A stretch of 64,000 nucleotides of DNA from Prevotella sp. (GTDB lineage: Bacteria > Bacteroidota > Bacteroidia > Bacteroidales > Dysgonomonadaceae). Below the pieces are notes generated by a model. That model was given only the letters and a program-made list of their open reading frames with translations. It did no database searches and was not told the DNA's origin. Positions 16,136-27,706 of this stretch are shown one piece after another. The number at the start of each line of letters is the position of its first letter. Position 1 is the first letter of the stretch. The stretch covers positions 1-64,000 of the forward strand of contig JAITVV010000093.1 in the NCBI GenBank assembly GCA_031285625.1, read 5' to 3'. The position numbers and the translations under genes are program-made.

Positions 16136-18466
16136 TTATCTTAATCTAAAAGGAATTGTTTTTATATAGACTTTAAAATCTTTAATCATGCCACTTTTAT
16201 TAGCTTCTGCCCGTGGCAGATATGAAAACCCTGTAATTTTCTTATCCTCGCCCAGGTCAATCACAATCTGATGCGGATATTTAGGTTTGGTTGTTGAATA
16301 GTTCGTATGCCAGAAAGTAGATTCCTGCATGTCGAATACATTGGTGGCTACATTGTTGGCATCATCCAGTTCTTCACTGTCAGCATAAACCACTTTCCAG
16401 TGCTGACGTGATACAGGCTTACCATCTTCGCCCAATAATTCCAGTTCTGCAATTGCTGTATAGTCATCGCCTCCATGTGAACTTAATGCTTCGAGGCAGA
16501 AGAAACGTGTATCCACTACTTCACTAAATTTGATATGCTGCCAGCCGTTACCAGGTTTGAATGCCCCTGTATAAACAGGTGTTTCTCCTGTCAGGTTAAG
16601 GTTTTCTCCCAGTTTACGATGCGCATATGCACCGTGTCCTCTCTGAACGTCCAGTATCGGTTTTCTCAGGCCTTCTGTTTCAGGTTTTTTAGGAGAAGCC
16701 ATATCAAGAATTATGATTTCATTCTCTCCCTGCTTGAGCCAGCAACCCGGCATATACAGTGTTTGTTGAGGGCCAATTTCCCAGAAACGACCGATAGCAT
16801 AACCATTTACCCAAACCATACCTTTACTCCAGTTCATCATATTGAAGAATGTATCTCCTACTTTATCGAGCATAAATGTACCTCTGTAATATGCCGGTTG
16901 CTTAGTTGTATTCGGTTCTTTCTTATATTGCTTGTTCTTGGCGAACTCATAGTCTACAGGGATATTGTATACCTGCCAGCCTTTAAGTTCTTTAATTCCT
17001 GATTTGGATTCAAGTTCAACTTTCTCTGTGATACCTTTCCAGTCATAGATACCTTTTCCAAAGTTCATACGTCCCATCGCTTCAACAAGGATATCGAGTT
17101 GAGCACCTTCTTTTACAGGAGGCAATTTAACCGTACCTTCACCTTTGAGGCGACTAAGGGTAGCTATCTTCTTACCATCAAGGAAAACCTGAGTCCAGTC
17201 GTGGGCTTCTGTGATTATCAAAGTTTGTTCTTCGCTAGATACCATCAACTTAGTACGATAAAGGATGCTTCCCCAACCCTGGTCAAAAAATTCCATGGAT
17301 TTGACTGTCTCGCTTTCTTTAGCTTCGGGCAGATTATCGAATAGAGGGGCTATTTCTATCAGTTCAAAAGCAGGTATGGCAATTGTCGGTATTGAATCAG
17401 GTATCTCCGCCAATGTTTGCCCTTCGGGTAAATAGTTTTTCAATAAGTTACGTACCTCATGGTATTTAGGTGTGATATTCCCTGATTCCCCTATCGGCGC
17501 ATCATAATCATACGATGTACAGGTCGGTGAAAAGTTTGGAAAGTTTGCACCTCCCCAATGTCCGAAACTTGTGCCTCCGTGTGTCATATACAAGCTGAAT
17601 GAGATATTACGGTCAAGCATCTCTTTCATGCCATTTACCAATGCCTCGGCACTACGTGTCTCATGTTTCGCTCCCCAGTGGTCGAACCATCCCGACCAAA
17701 ACTCACTGCACATAAGGGGAGTATCAGGACGGAGTTCCAGTAAACGCCTGAACTGGTCGTCAATATTTGCACCTGTACCGAAGTTAATTGTCCATGTTAA
17801 ATCTTCAAGTGCATTATTTTCAAAGTTGGAATTCCAGTCACATTGGAACAGAGGCACATCCGTAAATCCTGCACTTTTTACAATATCGCGTATTTCAGCT
17901 ACATATGGTTTATCTACGCCAAAAGCACCATATTCATTTTCTACCTGAACCATGATGATATTACCACCCTTGGTTATCTGTAAGTCGGATAGTTGCTTAC
18001 CCACCTCGTTCATAAACAATTTGGTGCGCTCCATAAAATAGGGGTCTTGCTCACGAAGCTTTATATCTTTCTTCTTCAGAAGCCACCAGGGCAAGCCTCC
18101 CATTTCCCATTCTGCACACACATACGGGCCGGGACGGACAATGACATACATATCGTGTTTTTGTGCCAATTTACAGAAGGCTGCTATATCTTTCTGTCCT
18201 GAGAAGTCATACTTGCCTTCTTCGGGTTCATGGTAATTCCAGAATACATATAGGCAAATGGTATTCATACCTAAAGCCTTTGCCGCTTGAATGCGGTGTT
18301 CCCAATACTCCTTCGGGATACGGGGATAGTGGAGTTCGGCGGCTTTTACTACAAATGATTCCCCATTTAATAGAAAAGTTTTGTCGCCTACTTCAAATGT
18401 ACCTTTGGGCGTACAGCCATTCAATAATAAGGCAATCAGTCCGATAAATAAAAATAGTTTTTTCAT
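16136..18466 (-). CDS. GH35 beta-galactosidase, lipoprotein with C-terminal discoidin domain
   Basis: GH35 enzymes remove terminal beta-galactose by a retaining mechanism. The signal ends in a lipobox (LLLNGC), so it is membrane-anchored. The barrel has ELHYPRIPKEYWEHRI, the acid/base Glu in VQVENEYGAFG (about residue 177) and the nucleophile Glu in CSEFWSGWFDHWG (about 255). Jelly-roll domains follow, and residues from about 650 form an F5/8 C-like module. Length 776 is normal for Bacteroidota members. It sits 10 bases after the propeller gene in the PUL. In this locus it would trim side-chain galactose from a beta-galactan. Confidence 0.93.
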   Translation of the reverse strand: MKKLFLFIGLIALLLNGCTPKGTFEVGDKTFLLNGESFVVKAAELHYPRIPKEYWEHRIQAAKALGMNTICLYVFWNYHEPEEGKYDFSGQKDIAAFCKLAQKHDMYVIVRPGPYVCAEWEMGGLPWWLLKKKDIKLREQDPYFMERTKLFMNEVGKQLSDLQITKGGNIIMVQVENEYGAFGVDKPYVAEIRDIVKSAGFTDVPLFQCDWNSNFENNALEDLTWTINFGTGANIDDQFRRLLELRPDTPLMCSEFWSGWFDHWGAKHETRSAEALVNGMKEMLDRNISFSLYMTHGGTSFGHWGGANFPNFSPTCTSYDYDAPIGESGNITPKYHEVRNLLKNYLPEGQTLAEIPDSIPTIAIPAFELIEIAPLFDNLPEAKESETVKSMEFFDQGWGSILYRTKLMVSSEEQTLIITEAHDWTQVFLDGKKIATLSRLKGEGTVKLPPVKEGAQLDILVEAMGRMNFGKGIYDWKGITEKVELESKSGIKELKGWQVYNIPVDYEFAKNKQYKKEPNTTKQPAYYRGTFMLDKVGDTFFNMMNWSKGMVWVNGYAIGRFWEIGPQQTLYMPGCWLKQGENEIIILDMASPKKPETEGLRKPILDVQRGHGAYAHRKLGENLNLTGETPVYTGAFKPGNGWQHIKFSEVVDTRFFCLEALSSHGGDDYTAIAELELLGEDGKPVSRQHWKVVYADSEELDDANNVATNVFDMQESTFWHTNYSTTKPKYPHQIVIDLGEDKKITGFSYLPRAEANKSGMIKDFKVYIKTIPFRLR

Positions 18467-18476
18467 ATTATAGTTT

Positions 18477-19775
18477 TTATTCTTTCATTACAGCTTTATC
18501 AACTTCAAGCACCATCACTTCCTGAGGGGGAATATCTGCTTTTCCTTCACCGTCAATCTGTTCTGTAGTCTGTACAAAGAGATGCAACTTGCCGTCTTTT
18601 CTCCAGAGTTCGGTATCATAGCTTGGTTCCCACGAGCCAACTGAAAAATCGGTGAGGTCATAAATATTCCATCTGTTTTTTGATATATCCCGACATTTTG
18701 CAACAGAAACTTTAGCTCCTCGTTCCTCATCCCGAAAGAACAGATATACTTCATTATTTCCGGCTACAATCTGAGGACGGGATATTGGTATTCTCTTCGT
18801 TCCTCCACCTTTAAGGGTAAAAGGTGTACTTCTGAAGTTTAAATTGACACTGTTCCACTCTTTTTTATTCCAATATACAACATGGTATTGAGGCGTCTCT
18901 GAATCTTTTTCCCGCCAGTAAGAGGCAATATATACCTCTCCCTTTTTATTTGTAGTCATCGAAGTCTGGTTAATCAGCTCGCTGTTCTGTGGTATATGCC
19001 ACACATATTCGGCATTATCCTGTGTGATTGGCAAATCATATTTGTGTCCGTCTGATTTTTCCCATGTAGAGCCAAAATCGGATGAACGTGCATAGCATAA
19101 ATCATGGTTAGTAGACACATCCCAGGTTTCGCGCCATACCCACGACAGGTGGATAACTCCTTTGCTATCGACACATGCCTGCCAATGAGCATTCCGTTTG
19201 ATTTCCCCATCAATCAAGTTACTCTGTTTTTGCTTCCATTTTCCCGATTTCAGGTCATAATGGTTTATTACGAGATTCCCATTTCCCGATTGTCCGTCCC
19301 TGTATATAAATATTAAATCTCCATTGGGTATACGGAAGAATTCGGGATAGGTTACATTTGTTTCAAATTGTCCTGTCATCGGTTCCTTATCTCTAAGCTC
19401 CAAAGATAAAGGAGCTTTAGCCCTGGCATATCGCAGCGGGTGCCTGTGATGGTCCCAGGCTACATGAAGATAGCCGTCTCCATCTACCATAATACTGATA
19501 GAGTTATGCGCATCCTGCACATTTCCTTTATATTGAGTCTGATGTAAAGTCCAGTCTTTTACATTGATGAGGTTTCGTTTACCCAACATCAAATATCCGT
19601 CAGGATTATAATAAGCTATAAATTGTGTATCCTTATATGTCACCAGTGAGTTCTTGCGGAAAATGGTCGTATTCACTGAGTTATTCGCCCAGCCATCACC
19701 AACAGGAACAAGCGTCTGACTGCTTACAGGAAGTATCAGGCATAAAAAAAGGATAAACAAACCGGATATTCTCAT
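18477..19775 (-). CDS. BNR_4-type seven-bladed propeller protein, candidate rhamnose-glucuronate lyase or rhamnosidase
   Basis: A signal peptide (LFLCLILPVSSQ) precedes a propeller with repeated blade strands. The conserved blade DAHNSISIMVDGDGYLHVAW is followed by DHHRHPLRYARAKAP, where the His/Arg cluster is typical of the BNR_4 group. That group includes polysaccharide lyases (PL24, PL25, PL27) and GH145 alpha-L-rhamnosidase. Next to a GH105 and a DUF2264 protein, the best guess is removal of L-Rha linked alpha-1,4 to GlcA, either by lysis (leaving unsaturated GlcA for the GH105) or by hydrolysis. The fold call is firm; the reaction is inferred from neighbours. Confidence 0.75.
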   Translation of the reverse strand: MRISGLFILFLCLILPVSSQTLVPVGDGWANNSVNTTIFRKNSLVTYKDTQFIAYYNPDGYLMLGKRNLINVKDWTLHQTQYKGNVQDAHNSISIMVDGDGYLHVAWDHHRHPLRYARAKAPLSLELRDKEPMTGQFETNVTYPEFFRIPNGDLIFIYRDGQSGNGNLVINHYDLKSGKWKQKQSNLIDGEIKRNAHWQACVDSKGVIHLSWVWRETWDVSTNHDLCYARSSDFGSTWEKSDGHKYDLPITQDNAEYVWHIPQNSELINQTSMTTNKKGEVYIASYWREKDSETPQYHVVYWNKKEWNSVNLNFRSTPFTLKGGGTKRIPISRPQIVAGNNEVYLFFRDEERGAKVSVAKCRDISKNRWNIYDLTDFSVGSWEPSYDTELWRKDGKLHLFVQTTEQIDGEGKADIPPQEVMVLEVDKAVMKE

Positions 19776-19800
19776 TATTTATTAAACTAAAATTGTTAAA

Positions 19801-19880
19801 AAGTGACAAAGGTGACACATTTTTGTTGTTTTTAATGTTACTTTTTTCTTGTTACACTGAGTTTTTTAATCAATATTTAC
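19801..19880. repeat. GTGACA/GTTAC dispersed repeat, copy A
   Basis: The block reads AAGTGACAAAGGTGACACAT, then a T-rich spacer with GTTAC twice. It shares its start and end with the copy at 63874-63926 and individual words with those at 47217-47360 and 53741-53797. It lies in the 162-base gap between the DUF2264 and propeller genes. Confidence 0.55.
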
Positions 19881-19937
19881 AGCTGTATATAAATAGATAA
19901 TTTTTAGAGATTATCCTGACTATTTTTCATATAAAAA

Positions 19938-21167
19938 TCAATCTCTTATTGCATGGTCTTTCGGAAACGATTCACCACGCCATGCTTTTTTAGTTGTCCA
20001 GTCTTCAGCAGTAGAAGCCCAGAATGAGTGGCTGGCAGGTAATCCTAAGGGTAAAAACACCTCAGAGGTCAGATACAAGCTACCATTATTTGTATACCAG
20101 TCCGCTAAATCAGGTTGATGTCCTGCAAAACCCAATTGTAAAAATCCTTTCTCATTGAAATTACCGTCCTGAGAGAACATACGTTTCATTACACAGGTTA
20201 ATCCACTGCGCACCTGTCCTTCGCTCAGTTCTTCCGGTAAATTTCCTTTCCATGACAATAATGCCAATGGCTGAAATACACCTAAACGATATGTCATAGA
20301 GCGCCCGAATACGGGGAAAGAACCCTCAGGTGAAATAAGGCGTTCCAATATAATACCGTATCGCTGCATACGTTTTATTGCTTTGTCCAAATTTTGTCTG
20401 GCAGCTTCTTCACCTTTGTCCCTTAAACGCATCTTTCGGTCTGCAAGCACTTGTAACACCTGTACATACATAGGCTGTATAACATAGCTGTTATAATAAT
20501 CAAAGGCAAAATGTTCTCCATCGGAATACCAGCCATCGCCGACATACCATTCCTCAATCTTGCGGATAGCACTATGTATACGGTACATATCATATTGCGC
20601 GCCTGCTTCCATCAGAAATGTTTCTACCATTGCCGAGAATAGCAGCCAGTTGGTATAGGGCGGGTCAATTCGGCGTAGTTGCTGAAATTCTTTGATATAT
20701 CTTTCCTTTGTTACATCATCGAGAGGTTCCCACAATTGTTTCGGTGCACGCAAGAAACTGCTGGCAATATAAGCGGCATCCACCAAAGGCTGCCCTTCGT
20801 TTCGCCACAGTAAATAATCGGGACTATCGGGATCCACAGCATGAGCGTAACTTTTCAATGCCCATTCCCGCAATTGTTTACGCTTTTTTCCTTCCTCTGT
20901 ATTGTCATCCGGTAAGCTAAGCCAGGGTGCGAGACCCGACATAAGCCTTCCGAAGCACTCCATATATGTAACATCCTTATTACGTCCATCCCATGTAGGG
21001 CTGAGCTCTACCTGCATATTTTTCTTTAACTCGCCTTTACTCATATTCCGTAGTACAGGCTCAGCTATACGATATGCCAGGTCTGACCAGTACTGACGGT
21101 CATTATCCATAGAATACAAGGAAACTATCGGGAATAAAAGCAATAGGAATAAAAACTTATATTTCAT
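19938..21167 (-). CDS. DUF2264 family protein (GH154), probable exo-beta-glucuronidase
   Basis: DUF2264 proteins have an (alpha/alpha)6 barrel and correspond to CAZy family GH154, for which beta-glucuronidase activity is known. After a signal peptide (FLLLLFPIVSLYS) come TYMECFGRLMSGLAPWLSL, NWLLFSAMVETFL, WYVGDGWYSDGEHFAFDYYN and RLISPEGSFPVFGRSMTYR, all typical family blocks. Length (409) is normal. It starts 7 bases after the GH105 stop codon, so the two are translated from one message. In the locus it would remove GlcA from galactan side chains. Confidence 0.82.
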   Translation of the reverse strand: MKYKFLFLLLLFPIVSLYSMDNDRQYWSDLAYRIAEPVLRNMSKGELKKNMQVELSPTWDGRNKDVTYMECFGRLMSGLAPWLSLPDDNTEEGKKRKQLREWALKSYAHAVDPDSPDYLLWRNEGQPLVDAAYIASSFLRAPKQLWEPLDDVTKERYIKEFQQLRRIDPPYTNWLLFSAMVETFLMEAGAQYDMYRIHSAIRKIEEWYVGDGWYSDGEHFAFDYYNSYVIQPMYVQVLQVLADRKMRLRDKGEEAARQNLDKAIKRMQRYGIILERLISPEGSFPVFGRSMTYRLGVFQPLALLSWKGNLPEELSEGQVRSGLTCVMKRMFSQDGNFNEKGFLQLGFAGHQPDLADWYTNNGSLYLTSEVFLPLGLPASHSFWASTAEDWTTKKAWRGESFPKDHAIRD

Positions 21168-21174
21168 AATACGA

Positions 21175-22326
21175 TTATTTATTCAAATACTTTACCATCT
21201 CGCTGGCTGCCAAAAGAAATGCTCCAACGCCAAAATCTGCAGTCGTTTCAGCCCCCACATCTTTATGCTGGTCGGCACGCTCACCAATTGGCTGCACATA
21301 ACCTATTTTTCCATCTGGTTGCAATGCTGTTTCAGTTAGATATTTCCAACTCTTATCTATTACAGGTTTATAAGTCTTTTCATCTAAGAATCCATTATTG
21401 ACGCCCCATAGATACCCGAATGTAAAGAATGCCGTGCCGCTGGTTTCATAACCCGGAGCATGTTCCGAATCCAACAGGCTTCTTGTCCAGAATCCTTCTT
21501 CTTGCTGACAGTCAGATAAAGCCTTTGCCATATCCTGATAAATTTTAATATACTCTGCTCTATGCGTATCATTTTCCGGAAGGTCTTGCAGCACTTTTGC
21601 CAAGCCTGCAAACACCCAGCCATTACCCCGCGACCAGAAATCTTTCATCTGATTTTTTGTCTTATGTTGAGGGTAAATATATTTTGCATCCCTATAGAAT
21701 AAATGGCTCTCCTTGTCATACATCAGGTCTCTGGCATACGAAAAGTATTCGTACAGCTTATCCAGGTATTGCTGGTTGCCTGTTATATTATACAACTTTG
21801 TCATTACAGGCATAACCATATATAATCCGTCTGCCCACCACCAGTAATCGTTCTGAGATGTAGACATCTCGTATTCCATTACTTCTCTGGCTCGCGCAAT
21901 CTTCTTTTCATCTTTTACCTCATCCATATTGTACAGGTCGGCATATACCTGAAAGCAAATCTGCCAGTCTCCGAAAAGTACAAAATCATCGGTTTCGCCA
22001 TAGCTGTATTTCCAGTCTGCTTTATTATCCGATTTAGCACCTTTCCATTCATTCTTTACAGCCCAGTCTTCCGAATATTTCTTATAGGCTTCTTCTCCGG
22101 TCACTTGATAGGCTGCCAGATTTCCTGTATGATAGGCTGCCGGATGCCAGAAAGCATTAGCAGGTTCAGGATGAGTTGATTGCCAATAATCATTTACTTT
22201 CTTTATTTGAGATATTACTTCTTCTCCGGTTAGAGTTTTAGGTTTCTCTTTTTCTGAACATGAGAAAAAAGAAGCTAAAAGAAGAAATGAAATGATTAAT
22301 CCGGGTATTTTCATATTTATAATCAT
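21175..22326 (-). CDS. GH105 unsaturated glucuronyl/galacturonyl hydrolase, lipoprotein
   Basis: GH105 enzymes remove 4,5-unsaturated uronic acids left by lyases. The signal carries a lipobox (LLASFFSC). Barrel motifs include NDYWWWADGLYMVMPVMTKL, where the Asp in WADxLxM is the usual catalytic acid, then FWSRGNGWVFAGLAKVL and GYETSGTAFFTFGYLWG. Length (383) is standard. A second in-frame ATG lies four codons in. A GH105 implies that the locus includes a lyase making unsaturated uronate; the BNR propeller protein two genes on is the only candidate. A REP-like element separates it from GH2. Confidence 0.9.
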   Translation of the reverse strand: MIINMKIPGLIISFLLLASFFSCSEKEKPKTLTGEEVISQIKKVNDYWQSTHPEPANAFWHPAAYHTGNLAAYQVTGEEAYKKYSEDWAVKNEWKGAKSDNKADWKYSYGETDDFVLFGDWQICFQVYADLYNMDEVKDEKKIARAREVMEYEMSTSQNDYWWWADGLYMVMPVMTKLYNITGNQQYLDKLYEYFSYARDLMYDKESHLFYRDAKYIYPQHKTKNQMKDFWSRGNGWVFAGLAKVLQDLPENDTHRAEYIKIYQDMAKALSDCQQEEGFWTRSLLDSEHAPGYETSGTAFFTFGYLWGVNNGFLDEKTYKPVIDKSWKYLTETALQPDGKIGYVQPIGERADQHKDVGAETTADFGVGAFLLAASEMVKYLNK

Positions 22327-22345
22327 TAATAAGAATTGCCTTTAT

Positions 22346-22408
22346 CATGCTAAAGAAACCGGAAACTTCTTGCCCAAAAGGAGCGAGATGCTTCGTTTCC
22401 TCAGCATG
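22346..22408. repeat. REP-like palindrome between GH2 and GH105 genes
   Basis: CATGCTAAAGAAAC at the left faces GTTTCCTCAGCATG at the right, with 12 of 14 positions pairing, and the middle contains GAGCGAGATGCTTCG. It is of the same general type as the element at 174-276. Within the PUL message it could form a stable hairpin that shields upstream RNA. Confidence 0.65.
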
Positions 22409-22423
22409 ACAAAGACAGTATTT

Positions 22424-25540
<3,117 letters not shown>

Positions 25541-25672
25541 TTAGAGTATTATATTATTTCTCAAAGGTGTAATTCCATCCTAAAATAGAAGCTACAAGAT
25601 ACTTATATTTATCTGGATGACAGAATTACAGTAATATTTTTTTAACATTTTAGACAAAATGGATTTACTTAT

Positions 25673-27625
25673 TTATTTTACTTTTTGATACACTCTTACA
25701 TAATCAACCTCATATACCAGTGGAAAAGCATTATCATCAGGAATACCTCCATGTATTCCTCCAATTGCTAAATTCAATAACAGATAGTGAGGTTGCCTGA
25801 AAGGATTCTTATTCTCTCCTAGAGACCCATTGTATGTATCTTCCAACGAAGTTTCATTCAACAATTCATCATCCAGATACAGGCGGATATATTTTTCATC
25901 CCAATCCATACGCCAGATATGAAACTTATCCGCCCAGTTCAGGTCTTTTTCAAGGAAATGGGAAAAAGGAGTTGCCGATGAATCCCATTTGGCATTGAAT
26001 CTCTGATTTGTTCCCCATGCTGTATTAGCCAGTATATGAGGTATATTTTTAATCCTGTAATATTCCATAATGTCGATTTCTCCATTTGAAGGCCACTCCA
26101 TAGATTTCCCCAGTGTCCAGATTGCAGGCCACGCACCGCTTGCTGTCGGGATTTTCGCTCTAATTTCAAATCTGCCATATTGAAATTCTTTCTTTCCTTC
26201 TGTTTTTAAAGAGGATGAAGTGTATCCGGCATATTCCCTGTTTTTTTGCCAGTTATTACTCGCGGCATCATAATTGGAATTTTTTATTTGTTCTTTCCTT
26301 CCTGCTATTGTTAATACTCCGTTTTTACAAACAGCATTGTTGGATTGATACCATTGAAGTTCCTCATTACGGGTAAAACCTTTTTCAAAGCTCCATATTT
26401 TCAGGTCAGGTTGTCCTTCATAATTGAACTCTTCATTCCAGACAAGCTTGTATCCTTCCCGTTCAGGAGGAGTTGTGTAATCAGCACTCATCTGCTCAAA
26501 GGCAGATAAATTCCAATTATCAAACCATTTGAGTACAGGGAGTCCATTTTCAAATAATATAGGTAGCCAAACATACCGTCCATCGATAGGATTTTTGGGC
26601 TTCCAGCGGTCTGCCATAAAGATGAATGTATCTTTCTTTCCCTGTACAGGTAAGATATAAGTACTTTGTGTATGGAAAGTCAGTTCGGCATCCTTACCTA
26701 TACATGGATTAGGGTATAACTTCCATTCTCCCATAATTTCATTGGCAACAAGCAAACGAGCCGCATTGGGAGCCCAGCCTGTACAGCCGGAGGTTATCAT
26801 AAAATAGCGTCCGTCTTTTTTGAATATTGCAGGCGCTTCGTTATGGCCTCCCGGTTCAATTCGGATATATTTACCTGTATAATCTAAATAATCTGTTGTA
26901 AGTTCTGCTATATGGAGTGTAAGGTTATCTTCTGATGAATAGATATGATAGGCTTTATTATCATCGTCTACAAATAAAGTCATATCACGGGACATTTGCC
27001 CGCCTTCAAAATCGCGACGGGTAAATAAACCGTCTTTTATGGCAGCCATCCATTCGGGAGTCCACCAATCCTTAAAATCACTTGCTTTTAAACGATCATT
27101 TTGTTGTTGAACGGTCATATTCAATGGCCACTTTCCAGCATTGACTCTATTGTTTTTAATAAACTGGTAAGGTCCTGTAGCCTTATCGCTAACTGCTATT
27201 CCTACATGAGCAGCTTCATATCCTCTTCCTTTCAGTTCGAGGTGAAAATACATAACAAATTCTCCTGTCAGGGTATTATAGATTACTTTAGGGCGCTCTA
27301 TTGTAGAGCCTTTTACTATCGGGCTATTAGGGTCTTCGCTTACAGGCAGGGCAATACCTTCATTTTTCCAGTTATATAAATCGGATGAAGAATAACATGT
27401 TACTCCAACTAAAGCCGCATTTGACCTTTCCCCTTTATGTTCTCCAAACCAATAATATTTTCCTTCATGAAAAAGTATCCCTCCTCCATGGGCATTAATT
27501 ATATTTTTATCTGTATCAAACCAAAGGTCTCCGGGATAGAATGAAGTTTTATTCTGAGCCTGAATAGAGAGATACCCAAACAGGGCTAATATATAGAATG
27601 TAAAAACAGGTCTAAAAAGATACAT
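25673..27625 (-). CDS. GH43-GH16 fusion, candidate exo/endo-beta-1,3-galactanase
   Basis: Two catalytic modules are joined. After a signal peptide, residues about 25-375 form a five-bladed GH43 domain of the subfamily-24 kind (INAHGGGILFHEGKYYWFGE, SRDMTLFVDDDNKAYHIYSS, GHNEAPAIFKKDGRYFMITS); that subfamily includes exo-beta-1,3-galactanases. Residues about 395-650 form a GH16 jelly roll with the catalytic signature GEIDIMEY (about residue 518) and WPAIWTLG, closest to GH16_3 laminarinase/galactanase types. Combining exo and endo activity on the same backbone would suit type II arabinogalactan. The GH16 substrate (beta-1,3-galactan or beta-1,3-glucan) cannot be told from sequence alone. Confidence 0.86.
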   Translation of the reverse strand: MYLFRPVFTFYILALFGYLSIQAQNKTSFYPGDLWFDTDKNIINAHGGGILFHEGKYYWFGEHKGERSNAALVGVTCYSSSDLYNWKNEGIALPVSEDPNSPIVKGSTIERPKVIYNTLTGEFVMYFHLELKGRGYEAAHVGIAVSDKATGPYQFIKNNRVNAGKWPLNMTVQQQNDRLKASDFKDWWTPEWMAAIKDGLFTRRDFEGGQMSRDMTLFVDDDNKAYHIYSSEDNLTLHIAELTTDYLDYTGKYIRIEPGGHNEAPAIFKKDGRYFMITSGCTGWAPNAARLLVANEIMGEWKLYPNPCIGKDAELTFHTQSTYILPVQGKKDTFIFMADRWKPKNPIDGRYVWLPILFENGLPVLKWFDNWNLSAFEQMSADYTTPPEREGYKLVWNEEFNYEGQPDLKIWSFEKGFTRNEELQWYQSNNAVCKNGVLTIAGRKEQIKNSNYDAASNNWQKNREYAGYTSSSLKTEGKKEFQYGRFEIRAKIPTASGAWPAIWTLGKSMEWPSNGEIDIMEYYRIKNIPHILANTAWGTNQRFNAKWDSSATPFSHFLEKDLNWADKFHIWRMDWDEKYIRLYLDDELLNETSLEDTYNGSLGENKNPFRQPHYLLLNLAIGGIHGGIPDDNAFPLVYEVDYVRVYQKVK

Positions 27626-27638
27626 AATTAATTGTTTT

Positions 27639-27682
27639 AGAAGTTAATAAGGCTTCTGTTATTTGAAGTCTTATTAACTTCT
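27639..27682 (-). promoter_or_regulatory. Perfect 13-bp intercistronic hairpin after susD
   Basis: AGAAGTTAATAAG (27639-27651) faces CTTATTAACTTCT (27670-27682), with a further CTTC/GAAG pairing inside. On the transcribed minus strand it is followed by AAAACAATTAATT, not a U-run. It is therefore more likely an RNA stabiliser or processing site than a terminator. It may help keep susCD message above that of the enzyme genes. Confidence 0.6.
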
Positions 27683-27706
27683 GTTTATATTTATGATAAC
27701 CAAACT

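Noticed and set aside
16535-17002. 155-codon plus-strand ORF opposite GH35
   Set aside because: It is antisense to a clear beta-galactosidase gene and Cys/Phe/His-rich as expected of a shadow frame.
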